NCBI GenBank assembly: GCA_964387485.1
Contig: CAYLWV010000004.1
Coordinates: forward strand, 1-41,856
Direction of reading: 5' to 3'
Source: Fluviibacter sp964387485
GTDB taxonomy: Bacteria > Pseudomonadota > Gammaproteobacteria > Burkholderiales > Rhodocyclaceae
Length of the DNA: 41,856 bases
Position numbers and translations under genes: made by a program. The notes below the pieces were generated by a model. It had not been told where the DNA came from, made no database searches, and saw only the letters and a program-made list of their open reading frames with translations. This document shows positions 16,698 through 23,343 of this stretch, in pieces; the stretch's first letter is position 1; the number at the start of each line of letters is the position of its first letter.

Positions 16698-17174
16698 TCA
16701 CGCCAGACGCTCCAGACAGGTTTGTCCCTGTTCGGTGCGGGCGTCCACTTCGAGAATCCGACCACCATGAGCCGAATCGCTCAAGGAGACTACCCAATCC
16801 GGCGGTGGTAAATGCCCAGCAGCCCGATCCGGCCACTCGACAAAGCAGAGTCCCGGCATACTGAAATACTCATCAAAACCGGCCTCGCTGAAAGCCTCTG
16901 GCGCCTCAAGGCGGTAGAGATCAAAATGACAGAACTGACCACCAGCCACCTGATAGAGCTCCAGCAGCGGATAAGTCGGGCTTTTAACGCGTCCCTCGAA
17001 GCCGAGGCCGCGCAGAACGGCGCGAACCAGCGTGGTTTTACCGGCGCCAAGATCGCCCAGCAGATCGACATGAAATCGGTAAGCGGCAGATGCAGCAGGC
17101 AGTGCTCGTGCAATCAGCCCACCCAGGGCCTGCGTTGCCTCCTCATCCACCAGCTCGAAACGTAAAACGGACAT
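16698..17174 (-). CDS. tsaE: tRNA threonylcarbamoyladenosine biosynthesis ATPase TsaE
   Basis: A 158-residue P-loop ATPase required with TsaB/C/D for t6A at position 37 of ANN-decoding tRNAs. The Walker A GDLGAGKTTL lies at 40-49, followed by VKSPTYPLLELY and the family strand FCHFDLYRLE; FVEWPDRA is also typical. An inverted repeat CGAAAC-N9-GTTTCG (17175-17195) lies directly before the ATG and places the GAGG Shine-Dalgarno at its loop edge, which could tune translation. It overlaps the possible GTG start of the amidase gene. Confidence 0.95.
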   Translation of the reverse strand: MSVLRFELVDEEATQALGGLIARALPAASAAYRFHVDLLGDLGAGKTTLVRAVLRGLGFEGRVKSPTYPLLELYQVAGGQFCHFDLYRLEAPEAFSEAGFDEYFSMPGLCFVEWPDRAAGHLPPPDWVVSLSDSAHGGRILEVDARTEQGQTCLERLA

Positions 17175-17236
17175 CGAAACCTCATCAAAGTTTCGCTATG
17201 GTGCCCGAGGCGGCTAAGGAAGGCTAGTAGTCCGGC

Positions 17237-17268
17237 AAAATCTGTGAACCCCCTGCACGCATGGTTCA
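17237..17268 (-). terminator. possible terminator after DUF2798 gene
   Basis: TGAACC (including the stop codon) pairs with GGTTCA across a 12-base loop on the minus strand, followed after four bases by TTTT. The stem is short, so this is a weak candidate. Confidence 0.4.
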
Positions 17269-17499
17269 GGGCGTTTCTACCCACCGGGCCGCAAATCGAC
17301 GCGCCAACGGGGCAAGGTAATAAATCACCGGTACGGCAATCACATAGGCGATGACGTATGCCCGCATCCAGCTCATGAAGAAGCCATCGATCCAGCCTAG
17401 GTTAATCAACGTAATAAAGAACGTCATGACGAAGACCATCTTGGCCCCCATCACCAGCGAAAACACCAGATGGAAATACTTACGATGCAATTTGGGCAT
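17266..17499 (-). CDS. DUF2798 family two-helix membrane protein
   Basis: A 77-residue protein with two membrane helices (about residues 8-33 and 42-62), connected by a short loop GWIDGFFMSW. The HRKYFHLVFSLVMGAKMVFVMTF opening and the MRAYVIAYVIAVPVIY second helix fit the DUF2798 family. No function is established for the family. It is the third gene of a tight minus-strand operon, 18 bases after the poly-leucine small protein and about 200 bases after the 10-helix protein. The Shine-Dalgarno is weak (GGGAAC). Confidence 0.8.
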   Translation of the reverse strand: MPKLHRKYFHLVFSLVMGAKMVFVMTFFITLINLGWIDGFFMSWMRAYVIAYVIAVPVIYYLAPLARRFAARWVETP

Positions 17500-17517
17500 A
17501 AACAGCGTTCCCGAAAC

Positions 17518-17703
17518 TCAGTAATAAACCCGACAGCAACCGGGGCAGGACGGCGTAGGGCCTGCCAGCAGGTTCCCCACAGCCAATAATAGAAGCAGGA
17601 GCAGGAGGAGAAGCGGCAACCATAATATGGGGCGGCGGCAAAACTTGCCGCGCATGCGATCTAAAATACGGCTCCGGCTGTCCTGACGCACCGCTCCATC
17701 CAC
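17518..17703 (-). CDS. small poly-leucine membrane protein with CPGCC tail
   Basis: An unrecognised 61-residue protein. It has a basic N-terminal half (RSRILDRMRGKFCRRP), one helix containing ten leucines in a row, and a C-terminal tail ending TPSCPGCCRVYY with three cysteines. The ten leucine codons use all six synonymous forms, so the leucine run is kept at protein level and is not a DNA slippage repeat. The start is a GTG two bases past the stop of the 10-helix gene, consistent with translational coupling; an internal ATG at residue 17 (RMRGK) would give 45 residues. The tail could bind metal or carry a disulphide or persulphide. No homologue is recognised. Confidence 0.55.
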   Translation of the reverse strand: MDGAVRQDSRSRILDRMRGKFCRRPILWLPLLLLLLLLLLAVGNLLAGPTPSCPGCCRVYY

Positions 17704-17705
17704 GA

Positions 17706-18875
17706 TTAATGTGCTGCTTTCGGCATGGCCGTGCGCATCAGGCGAACAAACAACCCGAATGTGGCTATCTGCAGGACCATGAGAAAGGTCAACGGAATCC
17801 AAATCGTCAGCGAGTTCACGACTTCCAGCGGTTCCAGCCCCCGGAAAACGACGAACATCCCCAGCACAAATAGCCCGACCCCCGGGCATATCAGCGAAAA
17901 ACTGGCAGCCTGCGGTTGCTCTGTCACCAGATAGCGCCAACCGTTATTGCGATTCATCACTGCTCGTCCAAGTAGGTAAAAAAACAGCTGGACCGACATG
18001 AAGAGCAGCAAAACAGCCGCTGGCAGCACCTTGCCGACCTGAACGCCCCATACATGCTGCGCACTCATCAGCAAACGAAAAGCGGCAATACCGAGAATCG
18101 TTGAAATGGGGATCGCCATCCAGAGCGTGCCCGAAGCGGCCGGTTTTACACCGTCGCTCATCATGCGTGGAAACTGCACAACGAAGTGCGCCGACGCGAT
18201 GAAGAGTGCAAATACCATGAGAATCACGGCCCCGGAAAAACCGACACCGGCGGTCACCTTATGATGACTCATGGCCGCCGAGGCCGAAAATCCAACACTC
18301 AGCATGGCAAATGTAAACGCTGGGAACATACCGGCCAGACCGCTCCCTGCATTATCCGATGTGCTCTGATAGAGCGCCGAGAGATGATCCATCCACAACA
18401 ACACGGCATCGACCGCAATCAGGAAAAAGGCCAGTAGCGCCCCAGGAAACAGCATCTCGCGTAGCTCCCATAGCCCAGGCACAAAGACCAGCCCGATAAT
18501 GAACAGCACGTTCACCATCATGGCCATTACCAGCGGTCGCACCATCATCTGCAAGCCCATATGAGATTGCCAGAAGGCGCTGAACTGCGGTGACTTCTTA
18601 AATGCCGCCAGACCCTTCATCATCCACACGACAAGCGCCAGGTGCACCAGAGCAAAAACCAGAATACCGGCCTGCATGGCACGCACAAAAACGCCGGCAA
18701 GCTCGCTACTGGCCGAGTACACCTGTAATGTTTCAAAAATCGGTACCGACACCCCGTCATGGGGAGTGAGGAACAGCAGCCACATGAACAGGCTGACTGT
18801 CAGACCGCCCGCACCCAGTGTCGCCAGGCCATGCAAAGGGACAAATGCATTATCTGCCGTTTTGTTGTGCTTCAT
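17706..18875 (-). CDS. 10-TM integral membrane protein, possibly TsoY family
   Basis: A 389-residue protein with ten predicted helices. The start FVPLHGLATLGAGGLTVSLF and the general layout resemble what I recall of the TsoY (seleno)protein family, but I cannot verify this, and a TDT/SLAC1-like carrier is another option. Histidines near helices (SHMGL, WMDHLSAL, MSHHK, SAHFVVQF, AQHVWG) and a cysteine in SLICPGVGL are notable; the neighbouring small protein also carries a CPG motif. A strong Shine-Dalgarno (GGAGGTGA) lies 9 bases before the ATG. First gene of a three-gene operon, divergent from the cupin gene, with a minus-strand TATAAT at 18949-18944. Function unknown. Confidence 0.75.
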   Translation of the reverse strand: MKHNKTADNAFVPLHGLATLGAGGLTVSLFMWLLFLTPHDGVSVPIFETLQVYSASSELAGVFVRAMQAGILVFALVHLALVVWMMKGLAAFKKSPQFSAFWQSHMGLQMMVRPLVMAMMVNVLFIIGLVFVPGLWELREMLFPGALLAFFLIAVDAVLLWMDHLSALYQSTSDNAGSGLAGMFPAFTFAMLSVGFSASAAMSHHKVTAGVGFSGAVILMVFALFIASAHFVVQFPRMMSDGVKPAASGTLWMAIPISTILGIAAFRLLMSAQHVWGVQVGKVLPAAVLLLFMSVQLFFYLLGRAVMNRNNGWRYLVTEQPQAASFSLICPGVGLFVLGMFVVFRGLEPLEVVNSLTIWIPLTFLMVLQIATFGLFVRLMRTAMPKAAH

Positions 18876-18934
18876 GCTAGATTCACCTCCAGCCCACGGG
18901 GCTCAGTTTGCCAATGCAGCCGAGTAAAAACTCG

Positions 18935-18966
18935 TCTTCGTATATTATATACAGATATATATCGTT
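18935..18966. promoter_or_regulatory. AT-rich divergent promoter region
   Basis: This 105-base divergent gap holds an almost pure A/T tract at 18941-18962. The minus strand has TATAAT (18949-18944) facing the 10-TM gene, and TATATA/ATATAT copies face the cupin gene. The decamer ATATTATATA (18942-18951) recurs at 20862-20871 in the DUF2892/AhpD promoter. A short CGAGT/ACTCG inverted repeat lies at 18921-18934. Confidence 0.55.
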
Positions 18967-18980
18967 AACCCAAATCTGAC

Positions 18981-19454
18981 ATGCCGACCCGAAAAATTGA
19001 CCGCTCACTGCTTCAGCAAACCGCCAACGACGCCCGTTTGTCGCCGCGCGGCCGTAAGAACGCCAACTTCCATCCCAATGATGCATTTCCTGCGCATCGG
19101 CTCATCAATGCCATGCAACCCAGCTCTTATGTGCGCCCTCACCGGCACCTGGACCCGCACAAGGACGAAACCATTCTGGTCCTACAAGGACGTTTCGGAT
19201 ATCTGAGTTTTGATGACCATGGCGTGATTGTCGAAGCCATCGAACTGAAGGCTGGTGGCGACACACTCGGCATCGACATCCCGAATGGCACCACCCATAC
19301 CATTCTGGCGCTGGAAGCGGACAGCGTCTTTTTTGAAGCCAAAGCTGGCCCCTTTGTGCCACTGAGCCCGGATGAAATTGCCGCCTGGTCCCCCGCTGAA
19401 GGCACTGCCGAAGCCACAGACCTCTGGAACCTCTGGCGCGCACGCTTTGCCTGA
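18981..19454 (+). CDS. WbuC-family cupin-fold metalloprotein
   Basis: A 157-residue single-domain cupin. The metal-binding strand is RPHRHLDPHKDETILVLQGR, with two or three His and a Glu, followed by a second cupin motif around GIDIPNGTTHTILAL. The N-terminal INAMQPSSYVRPHRH is typical of the WbuC family, whose biochemical role is not settled. No Shine-Dalgarno precedes the ATG, and a possible -10 in the AT tract would leave a very short leader. queG starts 10 bases downstream, so the two are probably co-transcribed. Confidence 0.85.
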   Translation: MPTRKIDRSLLQQTANDARLSPRGRKNANFHPNDAFPAHRLINAMQPSSYVRPHRHLDPHKDETILVLQGRFGYLSFDDHGVIVEAIELKAGGDTLGIDIPNGTTHTILALEADSVFFEAKAGPFVPLSPDEIAAWSPAEGTAEATDLWNLWRARFA

Positions 19455-19464
19455 ACTCTCTGTC

Positions 19465-20556
19465 ATGCCTGACGCCTTCGACTCGGCAAAGCCGGTACAC
19501 CAACCGCTTGATCCACAGCAAATCCGCGCCTTTATCGAAGACACTGCTGCAACCCTGGGCTTTTGTGAACTCCGCGTAGGCGCACCGGTTATCGGCATCA
19601 CCGCACAGGCACGACTAGATCGCTGGTTGAACCAAGGGATGCACGGCACGATGGCGTACATGGCACGCCACGCCGAGCTGAGAAAATCGCCGGACGCGCT
19701 GTTTCCGGGCACCTGTAGCATCATCAGCGTTCGCTTACCCTACTGGCCGGAAGACACTCAGACGCCCCAGGCCTGTGCACAACTCGCCGATTCGCAGGCA
19801 GCCTATATCTCCCGCTACGCACTGGGGCGCGACTACCACAAGGTCATTCGGCAGCGTCTCCAGAAACTGGCCGATGCCATCAGCAACCGATACGGTGCTT
19901 TTGATTACCGGGCCTTCACCGACTCCGCCCCGGTCATGGAAGTTGCCCTCGCCCAGCAGGCCGGCCTTGGCTGGGAAGGCAAGCACACCTTATCCCTGAC
20001 CCGTAGCGGCTCCTGGTACTTTCTTGGAGAACTGTTTACCAACCTGCCGCTCGAACCTGATGCACCGATTGATGCCCATTGCGGTGATTGTCAGCGTTGT
20101 CTTGATGCCTGCCCCACAGGCGCTATTACCCAACCCTACCAGGTGGATGCCCGGCGCTGCATCAGCTATTTGACGATTGAGCATGACGGAGAAATCCCCG
20201 TCGAATTACGTCAAGCCATGGGGAATCGCATTTATGGCTGTGACGATTGCCAGCTGGTTTGTCCCTGGAATCGCTTCGCCGTTAGCGGTGACCCGGCCTT
20301 CGCCCCCAGACACGGGCTCGATCAGGCAAGTTTGCTGGCACTCTATGCATGGACCGAGGCCGAATTCCTGAACCGTTTGGAGGGTAGCCCGATCCGCCGT
20401 ATCGGCTACGAGCGCTGGCTACGCAACATCACTGTGGCATTGGGCAATACCCGCCCAACCCCGGCCATTATTGATGCATTGACGCATAAAAAAACCCACG
20501 CGAGTGCGTTGGTGAAGACGCACATCGAGTGGGCTCTGGCGCAATTAGCGGACTAA
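19465..20556 (+). CDS. queG: epoxyqueuosine reductase QueG
   Basis: A 363-residue cobalamin- and [4Fe-4S]-dependent enzyme that reduces epoxyqueuosine to queuosine in tRNA. Two ferredoxin-type clusters are visible: CGDCQRCLDACPTGAIT and CDDCQLVCPWNRFA. The active-site stretch is RAFTDSAPVMEVALAQQAGLG, and a HEAT-like C-terminal part follows. The frame is open further upstream inside the cupin gene, but the ATG at 19465, 10 bases past the cupin stop, gives the normal length. It is convergent with the DUF2892 gene, 25 bases between the stops. A 7-base inverted repeat (TTAGCGG/CCGCTAA, 20545-20563) spans the stop without a T-tract. Confidence 0.95.
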   Translation: MPDAFDSAKPVHQPLDPQQIRAFIEDTAATLGFCELRVGAPVIGITAQARLDRWLNQGMHGTMAYMARHAELRKSPDALFPGTCSIISVRLPYWPEDTQTPQACAQLADSQAAYISRYALGRDYHKVIRQRLQKLADAISNRYGAFDYRAFTDSAPVMEVALAQQAGLGWEGKHTLSLTRSGSWYFLGELFTNLPLEPDAPIDAHCGDCQRCLDACPTGAITQPYQVDARRCISYLTIEHDGEIPVELRQAMGNRIYGCDDCQLVCPWNRFAVSGDPAFAPRHGLDQASLLALYAWTEAEFLNRLEGSPIRRIGYERWLRNITVALGNTRPTPAIIDALTHKKTHASALVKTHIEWALAQLAD

Positions 20557-20581
20557 CCGCTAAAAACGCCACACGGGCAAA

Positions 20582-20815
20582 TTACTTGCAGTCAGTTTTG
20601 CAGCCCGTGCCACAACCCGTACCACAACCGCCCGAACCCCCGGTCTTGCAACCGAAGATGCTGTAAGCCGGGCAATAACGGAACAAGCCGGTCAACAGGG
20701 GAACAACACCGATATAGCCCCAGGCCGGGATCGTCTCGGTCGCTGCCAGACCAACCAGCACAAGACCAACCACGATACGAAGGACGCGGTCCAGACCGCC
20801 TACATTCTGAGTCAT
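20582..20815 (-). CDS. YgaP-like transmembrane (DUF2892) protein with Cys tail
   Basis: A 77-residue protein of the YgaP-like membrane-domain family (PF11127 type). It starts MTQNVGGLDRVLRIVVG, has two helices (about 11-27 and 31-46) and the typical FRYCPAYSIFG end of the domain. Beyond the domain lies a Gly/Cys-rich tail with cysteines at 56, 64, 68, 72 and 76; the last four are spaced exactly every four residues (CX3CX3CX3C). This tail is unusual and could bind metal or sulphane sulphur. The start has AGGAGAA 7 bases before the ATG. It is divergent from the AhpD-like gene over a shared palindrome. In E. coli the same domain is fused to a rhodanese, which suggests a sulfur link. Confidence 0.85.
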   Translation of the reverse strand: MTQNVGGLDRVLRIVVGLVLVGLAATETIPAWGYIGVVPLLTGLFRYCPAYSIFGCKTGGSGGCGTGCGTGCKTDCK

Positions 20816-20844
20816 TTTATTTCTCCTGTTAAAAGCTAAAGGTA

Positions 20845-20875
20845 TTGAACCACAGACGCTAATATTATATATAAT
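20845..20875. promoter_or_regulatory. divergent promoter with palindromic back-to-back -10 boxes
   Basis: ATTATATATAAT (20864-20875) is a perfect 12-base palindrome. Its right half gives TATAAT on plus (20870-20875) for the AhpD-like gene, with TTGAAC at 20845-20850 as a possible -35 (19-base spacer). Its left half gives TATAAT on minus (20869-20864) for the DUF2892 gene. A dimeric repressor bound here would block both promoters. Confidence 0.6.
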
Positions 20876-20921
20876 TGTAGATCTTTGCAATCGCAACACA
20901 TCTCAACCCAAGGAGTCTGCC

Positions 20922-21269
20922 ATGTCTGAAAAATCCTTTAAGACCGTCACCCAGGAACTGAGCAAGGGCCTCGCCCAATTCCGTGGTCAAGTCCCTGATG
21001 TGCAGGCCGGTTTCAGTGCACTCCACCAGGCTGCCATGAAAGATGGCGCACTGGATGCCCTGACCAAGGAACTGATTGCGCTGGCCATTGGCGTTGCCGC
21101 CCGTTGCGATGGCTGCATCGGGTTCCACACCCAGGCCCTGATCAAACTTGGTGTGACCAAAGCCCAACTAGCCGACATGCTCGGCGTTGCCGTCATGATG
21201 GGCGGTGGCCCATCACTGATGTATGCCGCAGAAGCGATGCGTGCCTACGAAGAATTCGGCGGCCAGTAA
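20922..21269 (+). CDS. AhpD-like carboxymuconolactone decarboxylase family protein
   Basis: A 115-residue CMD-fold protein with the AhpD-type active site. Cys62 and Cys65 lie in CDGC with His69 three residues on (CIGFH), and Glu50 in LTKELIALAIG is the likely proton relay. Such proteins are small thiol peroxidases or disulphide reductants. It has a strong Shine-Dalgarno (AAGGAG) 8 bases before the ATG. It is divergently paired with the DUF2892 gene, so the two are probably co-regulated. Its stop codon directly abuts the stop of the convergent rsmB-like gene with no base between. Confidence 0.9.
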   Translation: MSEKSFKTVTQELSKGLAQFRGQVPDVQAGFSALHQAAMKDGALDALTKELIALAIGVAARCDGCIGFHTQALIKLGVTKAQLADMLGVAVMMGGGPSLMYAAEAMRAYEEFGGQ

Positions 21270-21968
21270 TTAGATCTTTTTGCGCCAGATCGCCGCAAAG
21301 AAGCCATCCGTGCCATGGCGATGCGGCAACAACTGCAGGCCCGGCAAACCTGTCGGGCCATTGATCAGCGCATCGGCCGGTAACTCGATACCCACCGCAG
21401 CCAGCTGTGCCACAGGATCCACGACCTCAAACTGCGGATGCGCGTCAGTGAAAGCCTGCTGAACCAGCGTATTCTCCACAGCCAGTAAGCTGCAGGTCGC
21501 ATAAACCAGCACACCACCTGGCCGCACCAGGGGTGCCGCTGCCTCCAGAATCTTGCGCTGAATCTCGGCCAGTTCGGCAATCTGCTCCGCCGTTTGCCGC
21601 CACTTCAGATCCGGGTTACGCCGCAGAGTGCCCGTCCCAGAACAGGGGGCATCGACCAGAACGCGGTCAAACTTGCCGGCNNNNNNNNNNNNNNNNNNNN
21701 NNNNNNNNNNNNNNNNNNNNNNNNNNNNNNNNNNNNNNNNNNNNNNNNNNNNNNNNNNNNNNNNNNNNNNNNNNNNNNNNCCATCGGCCGGTCGCTCGAA
21801 TTTGAGCACCTCGGCCAGCAAACTGATCGCCTGCGCCACAAAGGGGCGCGGCAAAGCGAGCTCAGCAGCGCTCTTGGGTTCAGCAGTGGCTTGCGATGCT
21901 ACAGGGCGGCGCTTGGCGTTCGGGGTAGATGAGCGCTTCTGTGCAGGCGCTGGTTTTTTTTTAGTCAT
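21270..21968 (-). CDS. RsmB/NOP family rRNA m5C methyltransferase, interrupted by assembly gap
   Basis: A SAM-dependent RNA cytosine-5 methyltransferase of the RsmB/NOP group. The C-terminal part shows DRVLVDAPCSGTGTLRRNPD (motif IV with the PC release cysteine) and YATCSLLAVENT (motif VI with the TCS catalytic cysteine). The N-terminal part has a basic tail, then FVAQAISLLAEVLKFERPAD, the family start of the NusB-like region. The 100-N run replaces the middle, including the SAM-binding motif. Family proteins are near 400 residues or more, so roughly 700-800 bases should be missing rather than 100. The two parts are in the same frame, so the true gap should be 1 modulo 3. It lies 8 bases after purN. 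Confidence 0.85.
   Translation of the reverse strand: MTKKKPAPAQKRSSTPNAKRRPVASQATAEPKSAAELALPRPFVAQAISLLAEVLKFERPADXXXXXXXXXXXXXXXXXXXXXXXXXXXXXXXXXXAGKFDRVLVDAPCSGTGTLRRNPDLKWRQTAEQIAELAEIQRKILEAAAPLVRPGGVLVYATCSLLAVENTLVQQAFTDAHPQFEVVDPVAQLAAVGIELPADALINGPTGLPGLQLLPHRHGTDGFFAAIWRKKI
21681..21780. other. 100-N assembly gap
   Basis: Exactly 100 Ns inside the rsmB-like gene. A round placeholder length; the missing protein segment implies a larger real gap. Confidence 0.98.
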
Positions 21969-21976
21969 AACATCTC

Positions 21977-22630
21977 TCAGCCCACATGCGGGGCAATCAA
22001 TCCAACATCATTGGCAAGTGCGCCATCCAGCAACACGCGCTGGCCGACAACCTTCAAACGTCCTTCGGCAAACCAGCGGACTGCTGCCGGGTACACCCGG
22101 TGCTCTTCAGCCAGCACACGGGCTGCCAGCGAGGCCACCGTATCATCGGGCAAGACCGGTATGGCCGCCTGAGCAATCATCGGGCCGTGATCCAGCTCGG
22201 CCGTCACAAAATGCACCGTGCAGCCATGCAGATGGACACCGGCATCCAGCGCCCGCTGATGGGTATGCAGACCGGTGAATGAGGGCAAGAGTGACGGATG
22301 AATGTTGATCATCCGCCCGGCGTAATGATTCACAAAATCCGCTGTCAGTATGCGCATGAACCCGGCCAGTACGATCAGATCCGGTACATATCGATCAATC
22401 GCGCCCTGCAACGACTGGTCATACACCGTCCGGTCCGTCACGCCCTGCGAGGGCACAATCTCGGTCGCAACGCCCGCAGCGGCCGCGAGCTGCAAACCAG
22501 GCGCATCCGCTTTATTGGCAATCACGGCCACCACAGCCGCCGGATAATCCGGTGCTGCAGCGGCTTCAAGAATCGCCGATAGATTCGAACCTCGTCCCGA
22601 GATCAGAACAACAACGCGGGCTTTAGCCAT
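21977..22630 (-). CDS. purN: phosphoribosylglycinamide formyltransferase PurN
   Basis: A 217-residue folate-dependent GAR transformylase of purine synthesis. It opens VVVLISGRGSNLSAIL (GAR-binding loop), has GFMRILTADFV and the active-site run INIHPSLLPSFTGLHTHQRA with the catalytic Asn and His. HGCTVHFVTAELDHGP carries the catalytic Asp. Its usual partner purM is 3.5 kb away, separated by dedA, mutL and miaA. It starts 3 bases after the dedA stop and is followed by rsmB. Confidence 0.96.
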   Translation of the reverse strand: MAKARVVVLISGRGSNLSAILEAAAAPDYPAAVVAVIANKADAPGLQLAAAAGVATEIVPSQGVTDRTVYDQSLQGAIDRYVPDLIVLAGFMRILTADFVNHYAGRMINIHPSLLPSFTGLHTHQRALDAGVHLHGCTVHFVTAELDHGPMIAQAAIPVLPDDTVASLAARVLAEEHRVYPAAVRWFAEGRLKVVGQRVLLDGALANDVGLIAPHVG

Positions 22631-22633
22631 GCA

Positions 22634-23287
22634 TCAACCTTTGCGGCCTGCCGCACGGGCACGCAACACCGCAATAATCCCCGGCAGAATCGACAGGAAA
22701 ATAATCAGCAGAATCACAGCCGTCAGATTATTCTTGATGAACGGAATATTGCCGAACCAGAAACCGGCCAGGGTGAGCGACACCACCCAGAGTAAGCCAC
22801 CCGTCACGTTGTAAAAGAAAAAGCGCTGGGCTTTCATACCCCCGAAACCAGCAACAAACGGCGCCATTGTGCGGACAATCGGCAGAAAGCGGGCAATCAC
22901 AATAGTCTTGGGACCATGCTTATCAAAGAACTGTTCAGTGTATTGCAGCTTTTCCGGGCTGATCAGCCGGGTACGTTTGATCAACGCATCCCCAAACCAG
23001 CGACCAATCGAATAATTGAGGGCATCGCCCATAATGGCAGCCGCCACCAGCAGCACCATTAACAGGGGCAGGCTCATGCCTTCGGTCACGCACAGTGCCC
23101 CCGCCACAAACAACAGCGAATCACCCGGCAGAAACGGGGCGACGACAATACCTGTTTCCACAAAGATAATGGCGAACAGCAGGGCATAGACCCAATCACC
23201 GTACTGCTGCACAAAAAACTGCAGGTGTTTATCCAAGTGCAATACGAGATCAGTAAAGGAGGCGAGCCATTCCATAGCGGGTGCCAT
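22634..23287 (-). CDS. DedA family membrane protein
   Basis: A 217-residue DedA/VTT-domain inner-membrane protein, a family linked to membrane homeostasis and lipid carrier (undecaprenyl phosphate) recycling. Family features are FVETGIVVAPFLPGDSLLF, the GDALNYSIGRWFG segment and FFDKHGPKTIVIARFLPIVRTMAPFVAG with the conserved arginines. Five or six hydrophobic segments are present. A second ATG at 23275 is possible. It is divergent from mutL (56 bases between) and leads the dedA-purN-rsmB series. Confidence 0.92.
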   Translation of the reverse strand: MAPAMEWLASFTDLVLHLDKHLQFFVQQYGDWVYALLFAIIFVETGIVVAPFLPGDSLLFVAGALCVTEGMSLPLLMVLLVAAAIMGDALNYSIGRWFGDALIKRTRLISPEKLQYTEQFFDKHGPKTIVIARFLPIVRTMAPFVAGFGGMKAQRFFFYNVTGGLLWVVSLTLAGFWFGNIPFIKNNLTAVILLIIFLSILPGIIAVLRARAAGRKG

Positions 23288-23330
23288 TCTGAAGAACGTT
23301 GAGTAAGACCGCTATTTTAGCCGATCCCAC

Positions 23331-23336
23331 TATAAT
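23331..23336 (+). promoter_or_regulatory. perfect -10 box directly before mutL
   Basis: TATAAT ends 7 bases before the mutL ATG, so transcription would begin at about the A of the start codon. No Shine-Dalgarno lies between, and no good -35 is seen at 17 bases. Confidence 0.55.
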
Positions 23337-23343
23337 CCCGTAG

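Noticed and set aside
16681..16836. N-terminal extension of the amidase into tsaE
   Set aside because: Would bury the twin-arginine signal inside the protein; the start at 16680 or the GTG at 16701 fits export.
17518..17940. Longer 140-codon version of the poly-leucine protein
   Set aside because: Its first half overlaps the 10-TM gene in another frame; the GTG two bases past that gene's stop gives a compact coupled start.
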